Shown here in pieces: positions 11,118 to 20,970 of a DNA stretch of 64,000 nucleotides; position 1 is the stretch's first letter; every line of letters starts with the position of its first letter. The stretch lies in NCBI RefSeq assembly GCF_030704535.1, contig NC_081811.1, forward strand, positions 8,102,001 to 8,166,000, in the 5' to 3' direction. This DNA is from Vitis vinifera (Eukaryota > Streptophyta > Magnoliopsida > Vitales > Vitaceae). The position numbers were made by a program, and so were the translations under genes. The notes under the pieces were generated by a model. It was not told the origin of the DNA. It saw only the letters and a list, made by a program, of their open reading frames with translations, and searched no databases.

Positions 11118-12240
11118 TGTAGACCCCCATTTAGGCATGGGTCGTTTTTTCTCTGTCGTTTCTACATATCACATTTTTTTTAGCCAGGTGTCACTACCTT
11201 AGCGAGCCACGTGTCACATCTTAAGTGGCCAATGAATCAACCTTGCTTTTTGAAGCTGTAGTAGGACTTTGACACTTGGAGGAACATTCTAGAAGGTTGC
11301 TGCAGGCCGTTAGGGGGCGCGGATGAGAGAGAAAGAGAGGAGGCTGCAGAATAGTGGTGCTTTTGGTGGTTGTTTCTACAGAGATTGTTGGAGGGGCAAA
11401 TCCGGGAGAGAAAAGGAGATATGAGCAGAGAGGTTGCTTTTGGAAGGCGTGAGGGAGATCTTTAGAGGGGGGGGGGGGGGGGGAGCTTTTGTTTGGTTTT
11501 TTTTGGGAGAAGGGTTCCAGGGAGAGTTGCGAGAGGATATTTTTTAGCATGGTATCTTTTTTTTCGAGGAGCTTCTGGGAGTTTAGAGGGGAGAGTTTTT
11601 TCTAAAGCATTGTATCTTTTCTGGGAGTAAGGAAAAGAATGGTGAGTGACTTGAGGAGAAATAGAGAGACTTTTCTGGACTTTTCTGGAGGGGTTTTCTA
11701 AGGAACGAGGAGGCTATTTTTGCTGAGGAGAGGAGTAGGAGAAGAATCGGTCAGGTTGGATCATCTCTCATCCTATGTTCTTCTTTCTTACTTTATCTTT
11801 TCTTATTTTTGAGGATCATTTCACATTTCTTATTGATATTTAGATGTTTTGCTTTGATTATCTGAGGGGGTAAACCTGTTTCTGACTTTTGTTCATTTGG
11901 TCCTTGTTCTCTCCCGTATGAGCTGCATATTGGATATATTTTGTGTTTGTGTGTTAAGTTCATTTAGATCCTCACACTAGCCTCTTTTGAAAGCTCTTTG
12001 ATCTTCATGAAGCAGAGCTTGGATTTAATGGCATTATTTCCTTTTATATGTGGCTTTGTTCTTCTTTTTCTTTGGTTTTTTTTTCCTATTTCCCTGTTTT
12101 TCCCCTCTATTTTTAGCATCTTTTAGAGAGGGGATTCGTGGGCTTGAGGGTGAACAAGGTAGCGAGCTGCTTGGGGAGCATGTCTTTTTAAGGGGGAGAG
12201 AAGGCTCTGCAAGCCGCACTGGAAGAAGGGTTATGTAGTG
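11118..12240. other. left arm of the composite element
   Basis: Non-coding, G-rich then T-rich. It contains a run of 17 G (11,467-11,483). I see no convincing gene; short open frames here have low-complexity Pro/Ser or Lys-rich content. Confidence 0.45.
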
Positions 12241-13265
12241 CAGAAACGAGTGGAATATGCGTTTGGAAAAGATGAAGATATATCACTGATTACAGCAGCT
12301 GACCCATGGTTAATCCTCTAAGATGCTATCATGTCTTGAGAGAGATGCGGCTGCTAAGTTGCCTGGAAATATTGGTACCAAAGAAGGTATTGGTACTCTG
12401 TTGAGAAACTCATAGTACATTGTAGAAGGTATCTCCAACAGAGAAGTTAACCCAACTGTTCAGGGAGGTTTAGGCTGTTTGCACTATGAAGATGATTTTT
12501 GGGTACAGTTCGATAAAGTTAGAGAGTTGTGGGTCTACTTGCATGGAGGATACGAGGAGAGACACTCACATATACCTGCAAAGAACGATGAGCCTCGGCA
12601 AAGTAGAATGCATTTTGTTGTGACATACGGCATCCACGTCACAAGGTTTGGCAATGTGGTTCCTATTTTGCAAATCATATCAGTGAAGCTAGGTTCTCTG
12701 CATGCATGAACTTTTGGGTCACCAAGAAGTTGTGCCCAGGGTGATGTATTGAGAGTCTTAACTCTCTCGAACGAGGGACTTCTCTCAATAGTTGTTTTAT
12801 AACAGTTTTGGAAATGACGTTCATGTTCAGAATTCAGAGCTGTTTCTAGTATGCTCAAGGTGGTTTTTCATAGTTTTGAGGTCCGAGAAGATCTCGCCCA
12901 TAGCCTTTTCGGGGATACAATTGCTATCAAGGGGCTCCTTCATTCCTATATCTACTTCTCACTAATTCCCACCGCCCAGTCCATCAATTCCATACCTATT
13001 CTATCCATCATCACACTCATTTTCCTCCCGTCTTCACACCCACTGCTCACATTTTCACATCCATTTCATACCCCTCACATCCACACCGATATTCACCCTT
13101 CTTAGCCTCACCACCTTTTCTCTCACTAACCTTCACATATCATTCATGCACGCCACTCCCTTATCACCCAACACCTACTAAACCACCTTTCACCTCTCAT
13201 CCTTGATTCGTGCCCAATTGGTGTCTCAGCTGATTCGTGTCCAGCTGATGCTCCTTGATTGAGGG
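12241..13265 (+). pseudogene. unidentified gene fragment inside the composite element
   Basis: The plus strand has a stretch of protein-like composition. It starts with VEYAFGKDEDISLITAADPW, is broken by stops, then stays open for about 98 codons from 12,415 to 12,708, including YIVEGISNREVNPTVQGGLG, FWVQFDKVRELWVYLHGGY and HIPAKNDEPRQSRMHFVVT. This is balanced amino-acid use with few low-complexity runs, which suggests a decayed exon. I do not recognise the protein. From about 12,950 to 13,200 the DNA becomes a C/T-rich leader-like sequence. Given its neighbours, capture from a host gene is plausible but unproven. Confidence 0.4.
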
Positions 13266-13274
13266 AGTAATCAA

Positions 13275-15116
13275 CAAAATTTATAACCTATTACACCATT
13301 TACTAGGGTAGCAAAGATAAAGCTACTATAGTATAGTGGCTCTAGGATCGTTCACTGGGAAGGAGTAGCAAGCTTTCAATGATACCAATTCAAAGTGAAT
13401 TGGCCTTGTTTCATTTCAAGGTTAGCTTAAGAAGTAAAACACAAACTTTGATTGGTAAAGGTTTAGACTTAAACTAACTATCATAACAGAAGTTTGGAAT
13501 AATTTAGGAAGAAAAAACATTCCTTGGAGAGTTAGGTTCACTGGGGTGGTTCCTCGTGCAAAAGACATAGCTCCGGTTAGATGGTTCATTTCCTCGCATT
13601 AGAGATTCAACATATAGTCAATTCTCTAACCGGTGTTGTACAGAGACTCCTTCAATTAGATTTCACTTTAATTCTCTCACTGATGTACTTTGCAATGGTT
13701 TAAGCCTCTCACTAAGCCTCAACCACTCAAGGTGATCTTTAACCTTGGATTACCCGTCAAAAGCTCGCAAAAGATAACTAATGGATGTCTCTTAGGAGTC
13801 CAAAAGCTTACCAAGTGTTGGCTATTCTAGAAAATCCTACCTTGAAGTCACCTCCCAGAGGCTCGCAAGGGGTAAACTAGTGCATTTCCAGGGTTGGAAA
13901 TCACTTGCCTTACCAAGTGTTGGCCCAGGTGACTCTAAGGTGTTTTAAGTTAACTAAAAACATAGAAATCACTAAAGGATTTCACTTCCTCTTCATTACT
14001 AGCTAAAACCACAGAGCTCTGCATTCTTGCACTTGGAACCTTCCCCGGCAACCTTAGCTCCAAGGAATTAGAGGTTTAGTTACTCATTCTCTGGGGAAAA
14101 CTCCTCAGAGAATTCATAACTTAGAAATAAAATAAAAATACAAAGTGAGAAGGTAAGGCAGTAGAAAGAACTGAACTTTACTTGCTTACCAAAAACTTTA
14201 CAAAAGGATCTCCTCCCTGAGAACAGGCTCCCGAGAGGTATATATATGAACATAATATAAAACTAATTATTACATAGATATTTAGTCTTTTTACTAACTT
14301 AAAAGCTAAGGAATCTTGTAATTGGTGGTTTACAAGGAGTATTTTGGGATTTAGATAACAAAAATCTGATGTAAAATATCTCCCAATGTCGGTAGCAAAT
14401 ATCGGGATGCTCCAGGACCCATTTCGCAAGAGAAAATGGTGTCTGCGAGATTTCGCAGACACTCAAGAGGGCTGCGAAATCATTTCACAACAACAAGCTA
14501 AACTTGCAGGGCTGCGAAGTTGGCTTCCACCTTGAGGTTCCAAGCTTCCTTCTCGCGGTATATGTCGGGCAACTTCAGAAGGAGATACATCACACTGTTC
14601 AAAAAGGCTGCGGAATCACTTCGCAACAAAAGGGTGATTTCGCAGCACTTTGCAAAATGCTTCCTTCAGCTCGGAGTGATTGGCTTGTAACGGCTGCAAC
14701 TTCTTCGTTTCAACTCTGAATTGTGCACCGTTTAAAGCATTGGATTGTTGACTTCCTGAGCTTTGAAATGGTATATAGCATGCATCATTTGGACTTCATA
14801 AAGTGCTCCAAAAGTGGCTGATATGACTGTCATCAAGAATAGGCTTCATGGAAGATTCTCTTTGCTTTTTCTCCTTGCAATCCGGATTTACTCTTGGCAA
14901 ATGACTTCTAAGCTTTGCCCAAGATTCCTCATAACTCTCCTCAGTCTTGACTTGCTTTGGTGATCAAATTACTAACAAAAACACCAAAACTTACAAAAAG
15001 TGATTAAAATTCCTTTCAAGGGTCCTTAACATGCCAATTGAGTTAAAAGGCCAAAACTACTACTCAAAAGTGTTTAAAAGGATTAATTATAGGCTATCAA
15101 ATAACACTTTTTGAGT
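13275..15116. mobile_element. 1.84 kb insert bounded by a 9 bp direct repeat
   Basis: AGTAATCAA occurs at 13,266-13,274 and again at 15,117-15,125, bracketing 1,842 bp without coding capacity. The right end, read on the minus strand, begins near TGTTATTTGATAGCCTATAA, which resembles the start of long Athila-type LTRs as I remember them. A 9 bp duplication, however, is more usual for Mutator-like elements. No clear terminal inverted repeat is visible. Class is therefore open; the boundaries are better supported than the identity. Confidence 0.5.
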
Positions 15117-15230
15117 AGTAATCAATCCTCACCTGGGTTAACCTATCCTTTACACTCCCTGTACCCACCTGGGTTAACATACATCTCCATCTCGACCTCT
15201 CTCTTTCTCTTTCATTCTCCCATAGCTTCA

Positions 15231-15875
15231 ATAGTAGCAGCTGCTGTAGCTGAAGAACCCTCTGAGCAACCCCTGAAATATAAGACATGGGCTTTGAAAA
15301 TTTCCATCCATTGCCAAGGTTGCAAAACTAAAGTGAAGAAAGATCCGTCGAGCATTAATGGTGTTTGTATAATAAATAATGACCCAAAGCTACACAAAGT
15401 TATAGTGACTGGCAACGTCGACATGGAGACCCATATCAAGAAGTTGTTGAAGACTAGGAAACCCGCCCAGATGTGACTAGAGAAGCTCTCCGGCAAAGAG
15501 AAAAAAAAAACCCGGCAAGGGCAAGAACAAAAGCAAAGAGAATGACCCAAAAAGTGAAGAAAATTGCAGCAATGGCAGCCCACCAGCGGACGCCGTCCTG
15601 AAGCTTGCCACCACTCAGAAGCATGGAGGTGAAGCAAGCGATGATCAAGGAAAAGGGTCGAAAAATGACAGGAATTCGCCGAAAAATGCTCCGGCCAGTG
15701 ATCATCCGCTAGCGGTCAAGCATAAGGGCAGTGAAAGTGGTTGTGGTACTGGAGGAAGCGGTGACGGGGAAAAGAAGAAAAAGAAAGGGCAAAAGGGTAA
15801 TAATACCCTGGGTGGTCCTCCAGGTTCACAGCTAAGTGATGTACCTGCAAGCACTGAACTCCCACACCCAGGTTG
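15231..15875 (+). pseudogene. HIPP (heavy-metal-associated isoprenylated protein) fragment
   Basis: The frame reads IVAAAVAEEPSEQPLKYKTW, then ALKISIHCQGCKTKVKK, a heavy-metal-associated domain with the metal-site motif in the form CQGC (C-x2-C). It continues through VTGNVDMETHIKKLLKT. The usual initiator ATG is replaced by ATA at 15,231, a TGG-like position reads TGA at 15,474-15,476, and a frameshift occurs in the A run near 15,500. A low-complexity Lys/Gly/Ser tail (GKGKNKSKENDPKSEE, HKGSESGCGTGGSGDGEKKK) continues to about 15,875. In HIPP genes of this type, as I recall, an intron lies after the SIDG-like position; here SSINGV is continuous, suggesting a copy made from spliced RNA. The C-terminal isoprenylation box is absent. 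HIPPs bind metals and act in metal homeostasis and stress. Confidence 0.8.
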
Positions 15876-16622
15876 AGGTTTCGATCTTACAGGCTGCCTT
15901 GCACTAGATTCACAAACCCTATTGCGTTTCGTTGTCCCGAACATGCCCTAGCTTGGAGGACTTTTGACTTGTTGATTAGATTGCGACATGTTAAATACGT
16001 TGAGTGTTAGAGAGATTTTGAGATACAGGTAAGGCATTTACAAATGGAGGGTAATCAACAACAACAAGCAGTGCCAAAGACGTCATTGAACGAGTCCATT
16101 TCAAAAGACCCATGAGTCGGATAGAAGTTTCCTCTGATATTCCATGCAAAGATAAGTAGATCAGTACAACCGTCTTACCAGTTTTGAAGGCAAGCCACCT
16201 GATTCTCATATTTCTGGGGTCTTCAGAATGGGGTCCACTTTGACAGTCTCCTAGTATCTAGTCAAATCTGATGCTGTGAAGTGTTTCTCTTTACATTTGC
16301 TGCTTCATTTATCAAGATGATACAAAACACAACTTAGGGCATTCCGGAGGTTTCATCTGCCCATTTGTCCCATTCCTGCCTATCGCCTGCGTTCTCATAA
16401 ACGTCTACTTATTGGTGCATTTTGTATCTGCTACCTGGACCTGGGTTTCTATATGCCGATGTGGATGAAATCTGTGAAGCTATCACTATGAGAGAATGCA
16501 AGGAAGCCTGATGAAACTGAAAGATAAGAACGAGAGATGGAAGGTTCTTTGAAGATGGTGCATGATAGGAAGTTCTAGGTAGTCAATAATCAGATTGAAA
16601 CTCACAAGCAAAGCGTGGAGGA
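15876..16622. other. stretch of the composite element without a recognised gene
   Basis: Between the HIPP and glucosidase pieces. A minus-strand open frame of 72 codons (15,991-16,209) has ordinary composition but I do not recognise it. Parts of 16,400-16,620 may be more of the glucosidase source gene in broken frames, but I cannot show that. Confidence 0.3.
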
Positions 16623-16790
16623 TGGATAGCTACTTGGCATAGAGCCAATGGAAGAATAACAGTTGGCACGACAATTTTGGACGCCATTAGAAAAGCAGTG
16701 GGGAACGAAATCGAAGTGATCTATGAGCCAGGACCTATCACCAGCCACTTTTGAAGGTCAAGATTTCTCCTATGCCGAATTTCTTTGTGC
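16623..16790 (+). pseudogene. glycoside hydrolase family 3 glucosidase fragment
   Basis: Reads WIATWHRANGRITVGTTILD, then AIRKAVGNEIEVIYEPGP, then after a one-base frame change at 16,737 SPATFEGQDFSYA. This matches the C-terminal domain of plant family 3 beta-glucosidases/exoglucanases, where GWT…GTTIL…AI…A and the later FSYAI…GE strand are conserved (from memory of the family). Only about 55 codons survive and no catalytic residue is included. It sits directly before the poly(A)-binding-protein piece with no intergenic sequence, as expected for a chimeric captured segment. Confidence 0.72.
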
Positions 16791-16849
16791 CACCGATCCG
16801 GCAAGGTCAGCAGGGTTAATACCAAAGGGACAGACGTGGAGCAGATTCT

Positions 16850-17227
16850 GTGCAGTAGAACCAGCAACCAGTGCCCCAGACGCGACAACAGATGCTTCCA
16901 AGGGGGGGACGAGCCTACTCCTACCCTCATGGCCTCAATATGCCTGATTCTCCAATGCTAGGTGTAGTTGGAGGCATGCTTTCAATTCCTTATGACAAGG
17001 GTGGCATGCCACTTCGTGATGCTGCAACTGCACAACCAATACTCATTTCATCTTGGGCTTCAACTCATGCAAGTGTAGCATCTGATCAGCAAAGAACAAT
17101 GTTGGGTGAAAGTTTGTACCCTTTTTTGGATCAGTTGGAGAATGAGATGGCAGTTAAAGTGATAGGCCCGTTTCTGGAGGTGGACCAGACTGAGGGTTTG
17201 CATCTGTTTGAGTCGCTAGAGGTTTGA
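16850..17227 (+). pseudogene. poly(A)-binding protein C-terminal fragment (linker and MLLE domain)
   Basis: The frame reads NQQPVPQTRQQMLPRGGRAY, PMLGVVGGMLSIPYDKGGMP, LRDAATAQPI, then SDQQRTMLGESLYPFLDQLE and EVDQTEGLHLFESLEV before a stop at 17,225-17,227. This is the P/Q/M-rich linker and the start of the MLLE (PABC) domain of a cytoplasmic poly(A)-binding protein; the usual KITGMLLEMDQ core reads KVIGPFLEVDQ. The RNA-binding domains are absent. No intron interrupts the run. Substitutions at conserved positions and the premature end mark it as a relic. Confident on family, uncertain on source gene. Confidence 0.85.
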
Positions 17228-18250
17228 AGAAACAATGCTTGAAATCCAAGAAATTCTTAAGAGGTTTGCAAGCCAAATAGGAGGAAGATGCAAATAGGAG
17301 CTACAGGAGAAGACACTCACTGCATGGCCACCTTTTGCATGGCCAACTTAGGGCCATGTGTCATCCTCTCGAATTCCTTCTTTTTGACTTAAAAAATAAA
17401 TTTCCTAAACCTCATTTTCTAAAATGATTTCTTCAATTCTGTTTTTTTTTTAATTAGTTTCAAATCTTCAAATTTTCCCATCCTTAGCATTTTTCTTAGG
17501 TTCCAAAAATCCACTTTTCAATAAAATAGATTGCCATTTTCTCTTCGGCAAGTCTTTTTCACATTTTCCTCGTTTTTAAAATGTTTTAAAATAAGCGTGA
17601 ATTTATCTTCGTAATTCCAAATGATGGAATTTATGAAATTGATTCACTCAAAAAAATAAATGGGCTATGGTGGGGGCCCAACATCAAATAAATTTCCTTT
17701 AAAATAAGAATGGAATTGAATAAAATGTCATGCATAATGTTGGTGCTTCTTTATCTTGTTTGGCGACATGAGTGACGCATTTCATGTTTATTGCTATGCA
17801 TTAACCCCATTTTATGATAGCACGCTGCCGTTTGCTGACCAGGTATGTACCCATTCTCACTCCAGTCATCCTCTATGCATGTTATGATTCTCATATGTGC
17901 TATCATGCTGATTATTCATTGATTACTTCATCAATTGCCACGTCAGCTTCATTTTATTAGTAGAGACCCGACTTTTGGGACTTAGAGGGGTGCTACGGTC
18001 TTTACCGTATCTTCTCGATAAGTAACCTAACCCCCGAACCCGATCCGATTTTCCACAGACCACATTTTCCAAAATGAGGAGTCACACTTAGGGTTTTTCT
18101 TTCTTATTTTGTTTACCCTTTAAAAATAAAACAAAAATAAGTGGCAACTCCAAGTCATTTTTTTTAAACAATAAATAAAATCAATTTTTCAAATAAAAAT
18201 CGAGCTCGCTATCGAGTGGAAAACATATGAGCCGAAATGTGGGGTCCACA
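17228..18250 (+). other. right arm of the composite LTR-type element
   Basis: Non-coding. It contains the block shared with the element at 25,532-28,943, including CTTAGAGGGGTGCTAC, the stem-loop at 17,994-18,009, the AAGTGGCAACTCCAA block and the terminus GGGGTCCACA. Confidence 0.6.
17994..18009 (+). other. stem-loop near the LTR 3' end (copy 1)
   Basis: TACGGT (17,994-17,999), loop CTTT, ACCGTA (18,004-18,009), six perfect pairs. The equivalent place in the related element (25,797-25,812, minus) has TACCTC, loop GCAT, GAGGTA. The three inner pairs differ between the copies with both sides changed together. Confidence 0.7.
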
Positions 18251-18759
18251 ATAATATTTTTACTTATCAATTTGAAATCTTTTAATTGTGAATATCATCA
18301 ATAAAGAAATTAATTACTAATTAAATAATAAAATATAAAATGAATGATTTCCAAATAATATTAAATGTGAAAGAGATTTTATGTCTTTCAATAGTTAATA
18401 TTAGGATGTAATATAATTTTTGTTTTAAATAAATATCAAATATTGAAATAAAATATATTTTTATTTCATTTTTTTACTCGAATAAGCTTATCATAACCAT
18501 GTATCAAACTATTGGAGATAACTATATTAGGGATACCATATCATATAGAAAATAAATTTTTAGGATTTGCCTATTAAAATGATACCTATATGATATGCAT
18601 ATCATATCCTATTTTATCCTGTCAATCAAATATAGTACGAGAATTTTTTTTTACAATAAATAATCTTATAGTTTCACCTATAAATATGTGTGATGGAAAA
18701 ACCCATCTTATTCTACTACAAACAAGGCCAACACTATACTCACAAATCAATATATAGAT
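18251..18759. other. AT-rich upstream region of the small cysteine-rich gene
   Basis: No gene. CCTATAAATA at about 18,678-18,687 is a good TATA box roughly 75 bp before the ATG at 18,760, and a short pyrimidine/CA-rich leader follows. Confidence 0.5.
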
Positions 18760-19123
18760 ATGGAGAAAACTTCAACTAAGTTTGTTTTCTTGGTTGCTCT
18801 CTTAATCATTGCTTCATGTTAGTTTCTTTCCTCTTCATACATTAATATTTGATTAATTGTTTTACATTACATTTGGGTATAGTGTATGTGATGAAATTAA
18901 GCATATGGTGCCAGGCTTTCCAATGGGAGGTGAAGCAAGGAGAGTAGTCTCATGGCGTTGTAGTGTTCCAGACGACTGCAAATTTCTTTGTCCAACTTGC
19001 TTTCCCTGTAAATGCATCAATCATGTGTGTGATTGTGAGATTAAGAAGCTCACACACTTGAAGCCATCATTGGATAGTAGGGAAACTAACTCAAGTGTTT
19101 CTTTGCATTATATATCACATTGA
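18760..19123 (+). pseudogene. small secreted cysteine-rich (defensin-like) peptide gene, probably frameshifted
   Basis: Exon 1 from 18,760 encodes MEKTSTKFVFLVALLIIAS, a typical signal peptide, and ends at a GTTAGT donor (18,818). A short AT-rich intron ends at an AG at 18,881-18,882. The next frame encodes MVPGFPMGGEARRVVSW and then a cysteine cluster RCSVPDDCKFLCPTC, FPCKCINHVCDC, stop at 19,121-19,123. The spacing C-x5-C-x3-C-x2-C-x2-C-x1-C-x5-C-x1-C suggests a secreted, disulfide-rich defensin-like peptide; I cannot name the subfamily. The obvious splice joins exon 1 to the wrong frame (YVMKLSIWCQ then a stop), so either an indel has broken the gene or splicing differs. A TATA box precedes it. 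Confidence 0.5.
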
Positions 19124-19640
19124 TGAGCATATGAGATGTGCAATCAATAATAAAAATAAATAAAATATGATGGCTACTATTTCAATTTTGTTTTTCTTTT
19201 TTATTTAATAAAAAAGTTGAAATTGTTATACCACAATCCCTATTAGCTATAACCATGCGGGAATTGTTGGCGTTGTGCCAACTAAATACAGGTCCATCTA
19301 GCTTCACTGGAGTTAGACGAACTTCTTCCCTACACAAAATGATGTCCAAACAGGTGGTCCAAGCATGCTCCTCCAAAGCTTAAGTTAGAATCTAGTAAGA
19401 GTGAATTCATTTTTTTTTGAATGGATATGTGCATGCGTACCTTTTTCATGCTTTTGGAGGGGTTTTTATAGAACATATGGCGTCATCGTCACAAAATTGA
19501 TTGTGCATTCATGCATTTTTTGCTCTGATGATCACCATTGTGGTGGATACTATGCCTTAATAAGGTAGTCAACTACCATCATCTTAGCGTGGATTAGGCA
19601 ATCATACCTGTTAGAAAAAATAGGCTAGTCCAATCTAAGG
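19124..19640. other. region after the cysteine-rich gene, nothing recognised
   Basis: A/T-rich 3' flank, then mixed sequence with no convincing frame. Confidence 0.4.
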
Positions 19641-20970
19641 TAATCACCCTAGAAAGGGGTGAATAGGGTAATGGTTTCTTTTTGCAAATTTAAATTGTAT
19701 GAATGCAAGAGACAATTATATGCAAATATATAATAAAATAATATAAAAACAATTGCATATAAAGTAAAATAATAGGGAAGAGAGAATGTAAACACAATAT
19801 TTTTATAGTGGTTCGGTGCAACCTGACCCACATCCACTCTCCTCTAGCTTGCATCCCAAGCTTGAGGTTTCATTAATTTAAGGCTTCCAAACCAAGCCTT
19901 CAAGCAATACAATTGGATTATGGTTCCAATCCACCATCTTAGACTTTTGGCTCCAAGCACCTTTTACAAACCTCAAGATATACCTCGCTCTTCAATAACC
20001 CCTTAAGTGATACCCCACACTTGAGAATCCCTAAGTGATATCTCACACTTAGATTCTTCCTCTCAAAGATTTACAAATAAAGATAATAAAGGATCTCACA
20101 AAATCCTAGTACAAAACTTTAAGGCTCAAATAATACAAGAAAACTAGGATTGAATGGTGCACTAATGATATGCAAGCGTTGGAATAATGGTGCGCTCAAA
20201 AATACTTTCTCAAGGTTCAAATATATTCAAGAAAGATTTAAGAAGGTTAAGCTTTAGAAACAATGAAGATTGGAGCCTTTTTATAGAGGAAAAATGTCAA
20301 ACTAGCTATTGGGGGTTCCACCGGTCGAGCTAGAGGTCGATCTGTTGACTAGCCATTAACATTTAATGCTTGGCAGGTGACTATTGGACCTCGACCGTCC
20401 CTTGATCGGACCTCGACTAGTTGAGGTGGGGATCAACAGGTTGAGGTTCAACCTTAACCGATTGAACAACTATTCTGGAAGAGAGATATGGTTTTTTTAC
20501 AGTTTTCGACTGGTTGAGCTGGGATTCGACCGATTCCTCATCTAGTTCAACTGGTTGAGCCGTTTTTGGCTCAATAACCATTTTTTCAACTTAAAACCTT
20601 TTAAACAAGTTTGAAAAATATTTGACACAAAGTTTTAGTTGAAAACATGAAATCATCCAATTTTAAAGCATTTAAAATGAAAAAACTCTTGGATGATTTT
20701 GGTGCATAAGTAAAAAATGTAATACATGAAAATCCTAGTTCACCAACAACCTTACAAAGAGATCTTATGAAGTTTGGGTCTTGAAAAACACTTCTCTTTG
20801 AGGTCTTATTCTTTTTAATGATTTCTCTTTGACTTGATTTATCTTTGTGATTGCCATTTTGGAAATCGTCTTTCCTAATTACACTTGAAATATAATCATT
20901 AGTTCTAAATCTTGTTTTGTTTTCATCAAAATCGAGATTAACCAAACCTTGGTTTCACAATATTAAACAA
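19640..20970 (-). repeat. LTR-like repeat, copy 1 of 2 in the window
   Basis: Non-coding block with AGGGGTGAATAGGGTAATGG, then TTTTTATAGTGGTTCGGTGC, CCACATCCACTCTCCTC and GCATTTAATGCTTGGCAGG-type segments rich in TCGACCGG-like words. The same series occurs at about 31,980-33,200 (TTTATAGTGGTTCAACAC, CTACGTCCACTCTCCTC, CATTTAATGCTTGGTAGG). Such blocks are familiar from plant copia-type LTRs read on the opposite strand; the superfamily is from memory and the ends were not located. Confidence 0.5.

Larger units (their letters stand above)
11118..18250 (+). mobile_element. composite LTR-type element carrying host gene fragments
   Basis: The proposed ends are TGTAGACCCCC at 11,118 and GGGGTCCACA at 18,250, imperfect inverted termini starting TG and ending CA. 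Flanks are GTAAT and ATAAT, a 4 of 5 match to a target duplication. The last 300 bp closely resemble the terminal part of the element at 25,532-28,943 read on its own strand (shared TAGTAGAGACC…CTAGAGGGGTGCTAC and AAGTGGC[GA]ACTCCAA blocks). Between a 1.1 kb left arm and a 1.0 kb right arm lie pieces of host genes, all on the plus strand, and a 1.84 kb secondary insert. No gag or pol is seen. It could be one retroelement that captured transcripts, or two LTR pieces bracketing unrelated DNA. The outer ends are better supported than the single-element interpretation. Confidence 0.5.

Noticed and set aside
12034..12238. Overlapping plus and minus frames near 12,100
   Set aside because: Low-complexity Phe or Lys runs from T-rich DNA in the LTR arm.
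13266..15125. Possible Helitron boundaries for the gene-fragment region
   Set aside because: I found no convincing TC start with a CTRR end and preceding hairpin; the LTR-type ends fit better.
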